NCBI GenBank assembly: GCA_945902075.1
Contig: CAMDMA010000033.1
Span: 1 to 42,695, forward strand
Length of the DNA: 42,695 nt
From: Candidatus Kuenenia stuttgartensis
Lineage (GTDB): Bacteria > Planctomycetota > Phycisphaerae > Phycisphaerales > SM1A02
Direction of reading: 5' to 3'
The notes beneath the pieces are model-generated. The model was not told the DNA's origin. It did no database searches and was given only the letters and a program-made list of their open reading frames with translations. Each line of letters starts with the position of its first letter. The stretch's first letter is position 1. Shown here in pieces: positions 26,038 through 35,074 of the stretch. A program made the position numbers and the translations under genes.

Positions 26038-26726
26038 AGCCCGTCACGATCTCTGCTGATCCGTGGAAATGGATCAGGAACCGGACGCTACCGCTACTCG
26101 TCGCGCTCGTTTCACTCATCACCCTTCATCCACTTTTCATCGACGAGTTCGGAACAAGCAATAAGATTTTCCCAGTCGCGATGGCGACCGTGCCTCTCTT
26201 TGGGTTGATCGTGCTCGGAAGTTGGCGGCGCGCCATTCCGCTACTTGTGCTCTTTGGCATCATGGTGATTTGGGCGCTCTTGATCTATGGATTCGATACC
26301 GACGCGATTGCGCGCAGTCCCATCGAGTTACTTGCTTTTGCTTACTACGCGTACGCGACGGTCGCCATCGGCACCACGCTGCTTCGCAGCACTGCACTCC
26401 TCGACGACCGCGTCTACGGTGGTCTTGCGGTTTTTCTGCTGTCTGCGTGTATGTATGCGACGCTCCATCGTCATATCTCGGCGCTTGACCCAAACGCATA
26501 CTGGTCAACGACTGATGGGGGACCAATCACACTCGATTGGGATGGATCGCTCTACTACTCCTTCGTTTCGATCACAACGGTTGGTTTCGGCGACATTGTC
26601 CCGCGCTCGCCGTGGGCCCGCTCAATCACCATCGTGGAGTGTGCGACCGGCATCTTCATCACAGTCGTGTTCATCGCACGACTTGCGGCGGTAGGCAGCG
26701 TTCGACAGAATGGCCACCCAACCTAA
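26034..26726 (+). CDS. potassium-channel-like membrane protein
   Basis: A 230-residue protein starting with GTG at 26034, whose GTGA overlaps the sulfotransferase stop; a GAGG site lies 8 bases upstream. Five hydrophobic segments precede a pore loop carrying the selectivity filter TTVGFGD near residue 181, followed by a last helix (VECATGIFITVVFIARL). This is the Ion_trans_2 type pore. The fourth helix has no regular Arg ladder, so voltage sensing is doubtful, and there is no cytoplasmic RCK or cyclic-nucleotide domain. A tetramer conducting K+ is the expected assembly. The link to a sulfotransferase is unexplained. Confidence 0.87.
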   Translation: MKPVTISADPWKWIRNRTLPLLVALVSLITLHPLFIDEFGTSNKIFPVAMATVPLFGLIVLGSWRRAIPLLVLFGIMVIWALLIYGFDTDAIARSPIELLAFAYYAYATVAIGTTLLRSTALLDDRVYGGLAVFLLSACMYATLHRHISALDPNAYWSTTDGGPITLDWDGSLYYSFVSITTVGFGDIVPRSPWARSITIVECATGIFITVVFIARLAAVGSVRQNGHPT

Positions 26727-26851
26727 CGAGCCAGAGCGAGAGCTCGCGCTATCCACCCTCAACGTACGACCAAAAATCCGCGAGAGTGTCGCCAGGCTGT
26801 GAACTTTTACCCTCGATACGGCCATCGGTCGAAGCAGTGTTTGGAGGATTC

Positions 26852-28399
26852 ATGCACGACCCAGCACTCACCCGCGAAGCACTTGCCGAACTGCCGCCTG
26901 ATCTTGTCGGAAGTCCATTGATCAACGGCGATCTTGCGCCCACGCCCATCGCTCGTCGTACGTGGACAACCTACAACTTCGCAGCGCTCTGGATCGCGAT
27001 GGCACACTGCATTCCGACCTATCTGCTCGCAGGCGGGCTGATTGCGGTCGGCATGAATTGGTGGCAAGCCCTACTCACAATCGGGCTCGGAAACATCATC
27101 GTTCTCATACCGATTCTGCTCAACGCCCATCCTGGTACCAAGTACGGGATTCCATTCCCCGTGTTTGCGCGCAGCAGCTTTGGCACTGTGGGCGCAAACG
27201 TGCCCGCCGTCTTGCGAGCGCTTGTTGCCTGCGGATGGTTCGGCATCCAAACTTATATCGGTGGCGAGGCGGTACGCACATTTCTTGTGACGGTCTGGCC
27301 AGCGTTTGCCAGCATCGGCGGTGAAACGACGGTACTCGGGCTCGCCATTCCGTCACTCCTCACCTTCCTGGCGTTTTGGTCGATCAACATCGTGATTGTG
27401 CTGATCGGAATGAACGCGGTGCGACACTTTGAGAACTGGTCCGCTCCGCTCATCTTGATAATGGGCGTGTGGCTACTTTGGTGGATGATCGACCGCGCTG
27501 GTGGGCTTGGCCCGATGTTTCATAGGCCGTCAACTTTCGCAACGAATGCGGACTTCTGGAGGGTGTTCGTACCCTCGCTGACTGGGATGATCGGATTCTG
27601 GGCGACGCTCAGTTTGAACATCCCAGACTTCACGCGCTTTGGCCGTGGTCAACGACAGCAGATTCTTGGACAGGCAATCGGGCTTCCGACAACGATGGTG
27701 GTCTTCAGTGCGATGGCAGTAGTGATCACCAGTGCTGCCGAAACCATTCTCAAGGGAGCTGATCCAAAAACGCTCTGGGATCCGGTGATCGTTCTCTCGC
27801 AAATAACGAGTGCAACGCCGCCGATCGGCCACGACGCTCCACTCATTAGCGATGCAGGTACGCGCATACTTGTCGCAATTTTGAGTTTGGTTGGCGTTGG
27901 CGTTGCGACGATCAGCACAAATATTGCAGCGAATGTCATCAGCCCCGCAAATGACTTCTCTCATCTCGCTCCTCGACTGATCTCATTCAAGACGGGTGGC
28001 GTGATCACGGGAGTCATCGGCGTACTGATCATGCCGTGGAAGTTGCTCGCGAGCGCCGACGCTTACATCTTCAATTGGCTTGTCGGCTACTCAGCACTAC
28101 TCGGTCCGATTGCTGGCATCATGATCGTTGACTATTGGATTCTGCGCCGCAGGCAACTTGATGTACCTGATCTCTACAGACCGCAGGGCCGATACGCAGG
28201 AATCAATTGGGTTGCGATGTTCGCTCTTGTAATCGGCATCGCGCCCAATGTGCCCGGATTCTTAAAGAGTGTCAAAATTCTCGAAGGCGAACCAAATCTG
28301 TGGGACGCTATCTATCCGTACGCATGGTTCACCGGCGTTTTACTCGCAGGTGTGGTGCACTGGATGTTTAGTCCCACGCGACACGACCGTATGCGCTGA
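26852..28399 (+). CDS. NCS1 family nucleobase/hydantoin/allantoin permease
   Basis: A 515-residue transporter of the NCS1 (Mhp1/PucI/CodB) family with about twelve membrane helices. The family opening is clear: NGDLAPTPIARRTWTTYNFAALWIAM (described here in part, residues 25-50), then HPGTKYGIPFPVFARSSFG and the GWFGIQTYIGG helix. NIPDFTRFGRGQRQQ also fits. It starts at ATG 26852 with GGAGG 5 bases upstream; the longer frame to 26537 overlaps the K+ channel and is rejected. It converges with the aminotransferase, 18 bases apart, ending the pyrimidine-degradation array. Likely cargo is uracil, thymine, dihydropyrimidine or hydantoin with Na+ or H+; the exact substrate is inference from context. 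Confidence 0.92.
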   Translation: MHDPALTREALAELPPDLVGSPLINGDLAPTPIARRTWTTYNFAALWIAMAHCIPTYLLAGGLIAVGMNWWQALLTIGLGNIIVLIPILLNAHPGTKYGIPFPVFARSSFGTVGANVPAVLRALVACGWFGIQTYIGGEAVRTFLVTVWPAFASIGGETTVLGLAIPSLLTFLAFWSINIVIVLIGMNAVRHFENWSAPLILIMGVWLLWWMIDRAGGLGPMFHRPSTFATNADFWRVFVPSLTGMIGFWATLSLNIPDFTRFGRGQRQQILGQAIGLPTTMVVFSAMAVVITSAAETILKGADPKTLWDPVIVLSQITSATPPIGHDAPLISDAGTRILVAILSLVGVGVATISTNIAANVISPANDFSHLAPRLISFKTGGVITGVIGVLIMPWKLLASADAYIFNWLVGYSALLGPIAGIMIVDYWILRRRQLDVPDLYRPQGRYAGINWVAMFALVIGIAPNVPGFLKSVKILEGEPNLWDAIYPYAWFTGVLLAGVVHWMFSPTRHDRMR

Positions 28400-28417
28400 G
28401 GCCATGTATCGCGTGCG

Positions 28418-29755
28418 TCATTCCTCAAACACTTCGTCGACGAGGTCAAGGCCGCGGTCGATGATGTCAAACGATTCTGCCATCTGCGCCTGATTGATCG
28501 TGAGTGGAGGATTGCACATCACCATGCTCCACTGAAGCACAGTGAAAAGCCCGTTTTCACGCAAGAACTTGCCGAGTTTCGGCATCACAGGGTGTGAGCC
28601 AGCGTACGGAACAAGCCGTTCACCCGCACTATTCTTGCGAAGTTCGATGCATCCGAAGAGACCGATGTTGCGGTGTTCCCTGACGCAGCGGTGCTTGGTC
28701 GCAAGCCGCGCCATATGACCTCGCATCACGTCGCCCATACGCGCCGAGTTTTCGACAAGCTTTTCGTCGACGATGACGTTGACCGCGGCAAGCGCGCACG
28801 CCATACAGAGTGGGTGTGCGTTATAGGTGAGCCCACCCCAAAAGATATTTTCACGAAAGTGGTTGGCGATCCGGTCGCTGACAGCCATCACGCCGAGCGG
28901 GAGGTAGCTGCTGGTCAGTCCCTTCGCCATGGTGCAGATATCGGGAACGATGCCGCCATGCTCGAATGCGAACAACTTCCCAGTGCGACCCCAGCCGCAC
29001 ATGACCTCATCGCACACGAGGAGAATCCCGTACTTCTCGAGTAGGGTCTTCAATCCCTTGAGGTAGCCGTCGGGTGGCGGAAGGATGCCGTTCGTACCGG
29101 TGACCGTTTCGATGAACATCGCAGCGATGTTCTTCGGTCCCTCGTACTGAATGATCTCCTCCAAGTAGCGCAGGTTGTTCGTGACGATTTCCGTATCGGT
29201 GGTTCCGAAACTGAATTCATAAGGCTTCGGATCCATCACGCGGATGACCCCTGGCATCCCAGGTTCGGTGGGCCAACGTCGTGGGTCACCGGTCAAGGTG
29301 ATGGCGCCATTGGTTGCGCCGTGGTAACTGCGGTGGCGCACGAGAATTTTCTGGCGGCCAGTGAACATGCGCACGGCCTTAATCGCGTTCTCGTTCGCCT
29401 CTGCACCGCCAAGCGTGTAGAAAAACGTGTTGAGATCGCCGGGAACCAACTCTGCAAGCCGCTGCGAGAGTCGTGCGCGAATTTCCGTTGCCATACCCGG
29501 ATAGGCGTATGCAAGCGTCGCGGCCTGTTCCTGAATCGCCTGCACGACTTTTGGGTGACCGTGTCCGATGTTGACGCTCATCAACTGGCTGTTGAAGTCG
29601 ATCCAGCGCTGACCCTCGGGTCCGTGCAGATAGATGCCCTCTGCGCGTGCGATGGGAATCGGATCGACTTTGCCAGTCGCGCTCCACGAGAAGAGGCTGT
29701 GCTGCATGCACACATCAATCATCTCGCGCGAGGACATCGATGATTCATGGCTCAT
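28418..29755 (-). CDS. class III omega-aminotransferase (probable beta-alanine aminotransferase)
   Basis: A 445-residue PLP enzyme. It has the class III pattern: GGAEANENAIKAVR (116-129), HRSYHGATNGA (141-151), Asp249 in LLVCDEVMCGWGRTGK and the Schiff-base Lys278 in MAKGLTSSYLPLG. It probably moves the amino group of beta-alanine (from uracil) or 2-methyl-beta-alanine (from thymine) to pyruvate or 2-oxoglutarate, giving malonate or methylmalonate semialdehyde. That role rests on its place: it starts 1 base after the stop of the semialdehyde dehydrogenase, the enzyme using its product. By sequence alone taurine or other omega-amino acids are possible substrates. Confidence 0.9.
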   Translation of the reverse strand: MSHESSMSSREMIDVCMQHSLFSWSATGKVDPIPIARAEGIYLHGPEGQRWIDFNSQLMSVNIGHGHPKVVQAIQEQAATLAYAYPGMATEIRARLSQRLAELVPGDLNTFFYTLGGAEANENAIKAVRMFTGRQKILVRHRSYHGATNGAITLTGDPRRWPTEPGMPGVIRVMDPKPYEFSFGTTDTEIVTNNLRYLEEIIQYEGPKNIAAMFIETVTGTNGILPPPDGYLKGLKTLLEKYGILLVCDEVMCGWGRTGKLFAFEHGGIVPDICTMAKGLTSSYLPLGVMAVSDRIANHFRENIFWGGLTYNAHPLCMACALAAVNVIVDEKLVENSARMGDVMRGHMARLATKHRCVREHRNIGLFGCIELRKNSAGERLVPYAGSHPVMPKLGKFLRENGLFTVLQWSMVMCNPPLTINQAQMAESFDIIDRGLDLVDEVFEE

Positions 29756-29756
29756 T

Positions 29757-31280
29757 TCAGCTCATCCAGTTCTGGTCGCGTTGGAGCGCCCACTTGCTCG
29801 TGATCTTGCGCTGCCGCGTCCAAAAGCGGTAGCCATCCCAGCCCGTCATATTGCCGTGACCAAAGGCGGAATCATTCCATCCTCCGAAGCCGAAGGGCTC
29901 GCGTGGAACAGGGACGCCGATATTGACGCCGCACATGCCCGCCTCAACGCTCGCGAGAACACGCCGCGCGATATCTCCGCTTGAGGTGTAGATACAACTC
30001 GCGTTTCCATACGGGCTTGAGTTTTCGATCTCAATTGCCTTGTCAAGTGTGGGTACGCGTCTCACGCTCAGGACGGGGCCGAAAATCTCTTCATGTGCGA
30101 CCGGCATGTCACCAGTGACACCATCGAGAATCGTCGGACCGATCCAGTATCCGCCCGGAACCGCAGCACTCGGGTTCGGTGCGCGACCATCGAGCACGAT
30201 CCGTGCGCCCATTTGTTCAGCACCATCAATGTAGTTGGCGATGCGATCACGGGCTGCTTGTGTTGTGACCGGGCCAAGATCGCGCCCTGTTGTGATCTTG
30301 GCTGCGCGCACACGCACCGCATCGAGAATGTGGTCGACATCACCGACCGCTAGCAGCACACTCGCAGCCATGCACCGTTGACCAGCGCATCCTGTGAATG
30401 AAGCAACGACGTTTTCGGCAGTCAGCTCTGGGTCGGCGTCGGGCACAACAATCAGATGATTTTTCGCCCCTCCAAGACAAAGCGCACGCTTGCCCTGCAC
30501 GCTCGCGCGAGCATAGACCGCTTTCGCAACGCGTGTACTTCCGACAAAGCCGAGCGCCTTGACTTCTGGGTGGTCGCACAACGCCTCAACGACATCGCGA
30601 CCACCTTGGACGATGTTGAAGACACCTGCTGGGAGCCCCGCCTCTGCGAGCAGTTCTGCAAGCCTTAACGTCGAGAGTGGTACGCGCTCACTCGGTTTGA
30701 GCACGAACGCGTTTCCGCCTACGAGCGCTTGCGGAAGCATCCAGAGCGGAACCATGATTGGGAAATTGAACGGCGTCACACCCGCGACCACTCCAAGCGG
30801 CGTGTACGCGAGCTCACACGATACTCCGCGGCTTACTTCGAGCTGGTTTCCAGCCGCAAGATTCGGGAGTGAGCAGCCGAACTCCACGCACTCAATGCCC
30901 TTCTCGACCTCTGCTTTCGCTTCGCCATAGATCTTGCCGTTTTCATGTGAAACGAGCCACGAAAGCTCCTCAAGGTTCCGCACCATGAGTTCGCGCAGCC
31001 GATACATCACGTGCGCCCGATCACGAATCGGCCAGTGTCCCCACTCGCGCGCAGCGGCTGCGCCCGATTTTACGGCGGCAGCGACATCATCTGCGCCTCC
31101 GATGCGCACCTGAGCAATCGTCTTTCCGTATCGAGGATTCACGACGTCAAGCTCAGTCTTGCTTGAGAGTGGATCGCGCCAAGCGCCACCGATCCAGTGG
31201 CGAGCAGTCGCATAGGCGGTGAAGTCGTTACTTGTCGCAGAAAATGGACCAATGGCAGGCGTTGATGAAACTACGGTCAT
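29757..31280 (-). CDS. mmsA: CoA-acylating (methyl)malonate-semialdehyde dehydrogenase
   Basis: A 507-residue aldehyde dehydrogenase of the MmsA/IolA class. The nucleophile is Cys303 in GCAGQRCMA. The usual catalytic Glu of hydrolytic aldehyde dehydrogenases (ELGGK) is replaced by the GGAKNH motif at 270-275, the mark of the CoA-acylating subgroup. It oxidises malonate or methylmalonate semialdehyde with NAD+ and CoA, releasing CO2 and giving acetyl-CoA or propionyl-CoA, the last step of uracil or thymine catabolism. The start overlaps the dihydropyrimidinase stop as ATGA and the aminotransferase follows after 1 base, so the three are in one operon. It could also serve valine or inositol breakdown. 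Confidence 0.93.
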   Translation of the reverse strand: MTVVSSTPAIGPFSATSNDFTAYATARHWIGGAWRDPLSSKTELDVVNPRYGKTIAQVRIGGADDVAAAVKSGAAAAREWGHWPIRDRAHVMYRLRELMVRNLEELSWLVSHENGKIYGEAKAEVEKGIECVEFGCSLPNLAAGNQLEVSRGVSCELAYTPLGVVAGVTPFNFPIMVPLWMLPQALVGGNAFVLKPSERVPLSTLRLAELLAEAGLPAGVFNIVQGGRDVVEALCDHPEVKALGFVGSTRVAKAVYARASVQGKRALCLGGAKNHLIVVPDADPELTAENVVASFTGCAGQRCMAASVLLAVGDVDHILDAVRVRAAKITTGRDLGPVTTQAARDRIANYIDGAEQMGARIVLDGRAPNPSAAVPGGYWIGPTILDGVTGDMPVAHEEIFGPVLSVRRVPTLDKAIEIENSSPYGNASCIYTSSGDIARRVLASVEAGMCGVNIGVPVPREPFGFGGWNDSAFGHGNMTGWDGYRFWTRQRKITSKWALQRDQNWMS

Positions 31281-32773
31281 GGCACAAACTCCTGGCGCTC
31301 GACAGCCGTCGGCATGGTGAAGGTATTTCGAATCGCCTGGCTACGCGTGGTGTCGCCGAAGCAGGGGCGGTGGACGTAGCAACCGTGTCCTTCGAGTGGC
31401 GTGAGCCTGCCGTTTTCCCATAGGACAGTTCCACGACTGAGGGTGATCGCTGCTGCGCCGGTGACGCGCATGCCCTCAAAGATGCTGAAGTCATTGCGCG
31501 AATGATGCGATCTCGCGCTGAGCGTGCGTGTGGCATCCGGATCCCATACGACGATATCTGCATCGGAGCCGACAGCGATCGTTCCCTTCTTGGGATGCAC
31601 GTTAAAGATGCGTGCAGCGTTGGTACTTGTTGCGGCCACAAATTCGCTGGGCGTCAGGCGTCCGCTACCAACGCCGTGGTGCCAAAGCACACTCATGCGT
31701 TCTTCGAGACCACCGGTTCCGTTGGGAATTTTGCGGAAATCGGTAGCACCCATCGCCTTCTGATCCGTGCGGAACGTGCAGTGGTCGGTACCGATCACCT
31801 CGATCGTTCCACCTTGCAGGCCACCCCAGAGGGCAGTTTGGTGCTCGGGCGCGCGGAATGGCGGGCTCATCACATGATGCGCCGCGCGACGCCAATCAGT
31901 GTCGCGGTACACGGAGTCGTCGATGACAAGATGCTGAACCAGCGATTCGCCGAACACGCGTTGTCCCGCGAGCTTGGCCCGCGCGATTGCTTCCATCGCT
32001 GGGCGACAACTCGTATGCACGATGTAGAGCGGAACACCAACAATCCCCGCGATTTGGCAAGCGCGGTTCGCGGCCTCTCCCTCGACCTCGGGTGGCCGCG
32101 AGAGCGGATGGCCTTCAGGACCCACGATGCCACGCGCAACGATCTCTTGCTGCATACGAAAGACAAGATCCCCGTTTTCTGCATGCACCATGCAGATCGC
32201 GCCAACATCACGCGCCCGGGTGAAGCTCTCGATGAGCGTCGCGTCATCGACCATAATCGCATTTTTGTACGCCATGAAGTGCTTGAAGCTATTCACTCCA
32301 TGCTCGCGCGCGAGGATAGTCATCTCTTCGGCAACTTCTGGCGACCACCATGTGATGGCCATGTGGAAAGAGTAGTCAGTGGTAGCTTTTCTCGCGCGCT
32401 CACGCCATATCGCGTAGGTTTCAAGCAGCGACTGCCCGGGTGCCGGAATCGCAAAGTCGATGATCATCGTTGTTCCACCCGCGGCTGCGCAGGCGGTACC
32501 CGAGAGAAAATCATCAACGCTTACCGTGCCCATAAATGGCAGTTCCATGTGGACGTGCGGATCGATACCACCGGGCATGACGTATGCGCCACCCGCATCG
32601 ATTGTCCGTGCACCTACGGGAGCTTGCAGCGACTCAGCAACCGCAATCACTTTCTCACCCGCAATGAGCACGTCGGCGCGCACGGTGTTGTCTGCGGTGA
32701 CGACTGTTCCGCCTCGAATGAGCGTCGTCTCATTGAGACGTTTGCCCGTGCGATCAATCTTTGTGTCGCTCAT
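31277..32773 (-). CDS. hydA: dihydropyrimidinase (D-hydantoinase family)
   Basis: A 498-residue cyclic amidohydrolase opening dihydrouracil or dihydrothymine to N-carbamoyl-beta-alanine or its methyl form. The binuclear metal site is complete: HVH (His73, His75), the carboxylated Lys164 in SFKHFMAYK, His197 in MVHAEN, His253 in IVHTS and Asp330 in GTDHC. The active-site loop MELPFMGTVSVDDF at 76-89 matches dihydropyrimidinases and hydantoinases rather than allantoinase or dihydroorotase. It lies 78 bases after the amidohydrolase gene and overlaps the next gene by ATGA, between the steps before and after it in the pathway. Confidence 0.94.
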   Translation of the reverse strand: MSDTKIDRTGKRLNETTLIRGGTVVTADNTVRADVLIAGEKVIAVAESLQAPVGARTIDAGGAYVMPGGIDPHVHMELPFMGTVSVDDFLSGTACAAAGGTTMIIDFAIPAPGQSLLETYAIWRERARKATTDYSFHMAITWWSPEVAEEMTILAREHGVNSFKHFMAYKNAIMVDDATLIESFTRARDVGAICMVHAENGDLVFRMQQEIVARGIVGPEGHPLSRPPEVEGEAANRACQIAGIVGVPLYIVHTSCRPAMEAIARAKLAGQRVFGESLVQHLVIDDSVYRDTDWRRAAHHVMSPPFRAPEHQTALWGGLQGGTIEVIGTDHCTFRTDQKAMGATDFRKIPNGTGGLEERMSVLWHHGVGSGRLTPSEFVAATSTNAARIFNVHPKKGTIAVGSDADIVVWDPDATRTLSARSHHSRNDFSIFEGMRVTGAAAITLSRGTVLWENGRLTPLEGHGCYVHRPCFGDTTRSQAIRNTFTMPTAVERQEFVP

Positions 32774-32851
32774 AGTTCGTCTCGCTTCTGACGGCTAGGT
32801 GCCATTGCTTCGCAGGTGCGCGATGCTGCGTGTAGATGCGTGCACTCGATG

Positions 32852-33730
32852 TCAGAGCCGCGTGATTTCAGGATACGCCTCAGGTCGCCGATCACGATAA
32901 AACTGCCACACACTGCGCACTTGATCGATCATGCCCAGATCAAGGTCTGAGACGAGCAGTTCGTCATTGTCCTCGCTCGCCTGCGCAACGGTTTCTCCGC
33001 GTGGGTTCACGAAGTAGCTCGTGCCATAAAATTTCCCGATGTTCCACGGTGCCTCAGTACCAACGCGATTGATGCAACCCATGTAGTAACCGTTGGCCAC
33101 AGCGTGTGCGGGCTGTTCGATCTTCCACAAATACTGCGACAATCCCGCGACCGTTGCTGATGGATTGAACACGATCTGCGCGCCGTTGAGCCCGAGGCAT
33201 CGTGCGCCTTCAGGGAAGTGTCGGTCGTAACAGATGTATACGCCGATGGTCGCGTAGCGCGTCTTGAAGACGGGGTAGCCACCATTTCCCGGCTTGAAGA
33301 AAAACTTTTCAAAGAAGCCGGGCTGAACTTGGGGGATGTGCTGTTTGCGGTATTTGCCGAGGTAGGTTCCGTCGGCGTCGTACACAGCAGCAGTGTTGTA
33401 AAAGACACCGCTCATTTCACGCTCGTACACGGGCACAACGACGGCCATCGCATACTTCTTCGCGAGGCCTGCGATGAGATCGGTCGTGGGCCCCGGCACC
33501 GATTCAGCCGCTTCGTACCAACGAGGATCTTGCCCAGGGCAGAAGTAGGGCCCATTGAAGATCTCCTGTAGGCAAAGGATTTGAACTCCCTTCTTGCCAG
33601 CGTCCTCGATAAGCGCAACATGCTTGTCGACCATCGCTTTTTGGATTTCGCGTACCGGTCGCGATTCATCGTTGATCGGATTGCTGCACTGGATGAGCCC
33701 GCAGCGGACGGTTTTGCGTTCTTGGTTCAT
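32852..33730 (-). CDS. N-carbamoyl-beta-alanine amidohydrolase (beta-ureidopropionase, nitrilase superfamily)
   Basis: A 292-residue nitrilase-superfamily C-N hydrolase. The Glu-Lys-Cys triad is present: Glu56 in CLQEIFNGPYF, Lys129 in KYRKQHIPQ and Cys167 in VYICYDRHFPEG. The QEIFNGPYFCPGQD and IPQVQPGFFEKFFFKPGN blocks match beta-ureidopropionase-like members. It would release CO2 and ammonia from N-carbamoyl-beta-alanine, giving beta-alanine. It lies 39 bases after preA and 78 bases before the dihydropyrimidinase gene. Eukaryotic enzymes carry longer N-termini; this is the compact bacterial form. Confidence 0.92.
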   Translation of the reverse strand: MNQERKTVRCGLIQCSNPINDESRPVREIQKAMVDKHVALIEDAGKKGVQILCLQEIFNGPYFCPGQDPRWYEAAESVPGPTTDLIAGLAKKYAMAVVVPVYEREMSGVFYNTAAVYDADGTYLGKYRKQHIPQVQPGFFEKFFFKPGNGGYPVFKTRYATIGVYICYDRHFPEGARCLGLNGAQIVFNPSATVAGLSQYLWKIEQPAHAVANGYYMGCINRVGTEAPWNIGKFYGTSYFVNPRGETVAQASEDNDELLVSDLDLGMIDQVRSVWQFYRDRRPEAYPEITRL

Positions 33731-33769
33731 TCGTTTACCGTTCGTAGATTCAGCACTCGTTGTTCCCTG

Positions 33770-35074
33770 TTAGTGCGCGCCTTTTTTGGGCCGCAACGTC
33801 GCGCCGCGGGCGGCAAAATCATTCCAACTTGCGCGCGTGTGCTCGTTGGCAACCTCGACCATTTCGATACATCCAGCGACCGGGCACACAATCTGGCAGA
33901 GGTTACAGCCGACACATTCCGACTCATCCACGTGCGGCACGCGGGTTTCCTCTTGCGGATGAATGCACTGATGTGCGCCGTCATGGCACGCTGCCACGCA
34001 TAGCTGGCAACCGATGCATTTGTCTGCATCGATCTTCGCAACCGTTTCATAGTTCAGGTCAAGGTCGCCCCACTCGCTGAATGCGGGGATCGCCTTGCCA
34101 ACCATCTGATCGATCGTGGAGAAGCCATGCGTGCGCATGTAGTCCTCGAGGCCGTCGACCATGTCTTCGACGACACCGTAGCCGCGCAGCATGACTTCGG
34201 TACAGATCTGCACGGTGCTTGAGCCGAGCAGGATGAACTCAACGGCGTCTCTCCAGTTTGAGATTCCGCCGATGCCGCTGATCGGAAGGCCAAACTCCTT
34301 GGTTCGTGCGAGTTCCGCAACCATGTGGAGCGCGATGGGTTTGACCGCGGATCCGCAGTAACCGCCGTTCGTGCTCAGGCTGCCGACGCGCGGAATTGGT
34401 ACGAGTCGATCGATATCGACGGCAACGATGCTCTTGATGGTGTTGATGAGCGAGACACCGTGTGCGCCGCCGCGCTTTGCCGCCATGCCATGCGGAATGA
34501 TGTCACCAACGTTCGGCGTCAACTTCACGAGTACAGGAACGGTGCTGTATTTCACGGCCCATGCAGTAATACGCTCGTTTACCATCGGTTCTTGTCCGAC
34601 CGCGCTTCCCATTCCGCGCTCGCACATGCCGTGCGGACAGCCGAAGTTCAGTTCGAGTCCATCGGCGCCCGCATCAATTGACTTCGAAATAATTTCGCGC
34701 CACTCCGCCTCGGTTTCGACCATGAGCGAGACGATGATCGGATTTCTCGGAAAAAGGCGCTTGGTCTCAGCGATTTCTCGAAGGTTCACTTCGAGCGGAC
34801 GGTCGGTGATGAGTTCGATGTTTGAGAAGCCTGCGCCTTGAACGCCGCGGATCGTGTGCCCAGCGAAACGGCTCGACACATTCTGAATCGGGACGCCGAG
34901 CGTCTTCCAGACCGCTCCGCCCCAGCCGGCCTCGAAGGCACGTTGGATCTGCAGCCCGCTGTTGGCCGGGGGTGCACTTGCGAGCCAGAACGGGTTTGGC
35001 GAGCGGATACCTCCGGTGTTCGTCTCAAGGCTTGGAGCGGCAACGGACGCGTGTGATGTTTGCGGTTTACGCAT
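33770..35074 (-). CDS. preA: NAD-dependent dihydropyrimidine dehydrogenase, subunit PreA
   Basis: A 434-residue subunit that binds FMN and reduces uracil or thymine. The N-terminal barrel starts NPFWLASAPPANSG and carries the active-site Cys region FGCPHGMCERGMGSA. The C-terminus has two 4Fe-4S ferredoxin motifs (CIGCQLCVAACHDG and CVGCNLCQIVCPVAGC). The start is ATG 35074, overlapping the preT end by 8 bases; the frame extends to 35233 inside preT and is not used. Together PreT and PreA correspond to the single-chain mammalian dihydropyrimidine dehydrogenase split in two: PreT takes electrons from NADH, PreA passes them to the pyrimidine. Confidence 0.95.
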   Translation of the reverse strand: MRKPQTSHASVAAPSLETNTGGIRSPNPFWLASAPPANSGLQIQRAFEAGWGGAVWKTLGVPIQNVSSRFAGHTIRGVQGAGFSNIELITDRPLEVNLREIAETKRLFPRNPIIVSLMVETEAEWREIISKSIDAGADGLELNFGCPHGMCERGMGSAVGQEPMVNERITAWAVKYSTVPVLVKLTPNVGDIIPHGMAAKRGGAHGVSLINTIKSIVAVDIDRLVPIPRVGSLSTNGGYCGSAVKPIALHMVAELARTKEFGLPISGIGGISNWRDAVEFILLGSSTVQICTEVMLRGYGVVEDMVDGLEDYMRTHGFSTIDQMVGKAIPAFSEWGDLDLNYETVAKIDADKCIGCQLCVAACHDGAHQCIHPQEETRVPHVDESECVGCNLCQIVCPVAGCIEMVEVANEHTRASWNDFAARGATLRPKKGAH

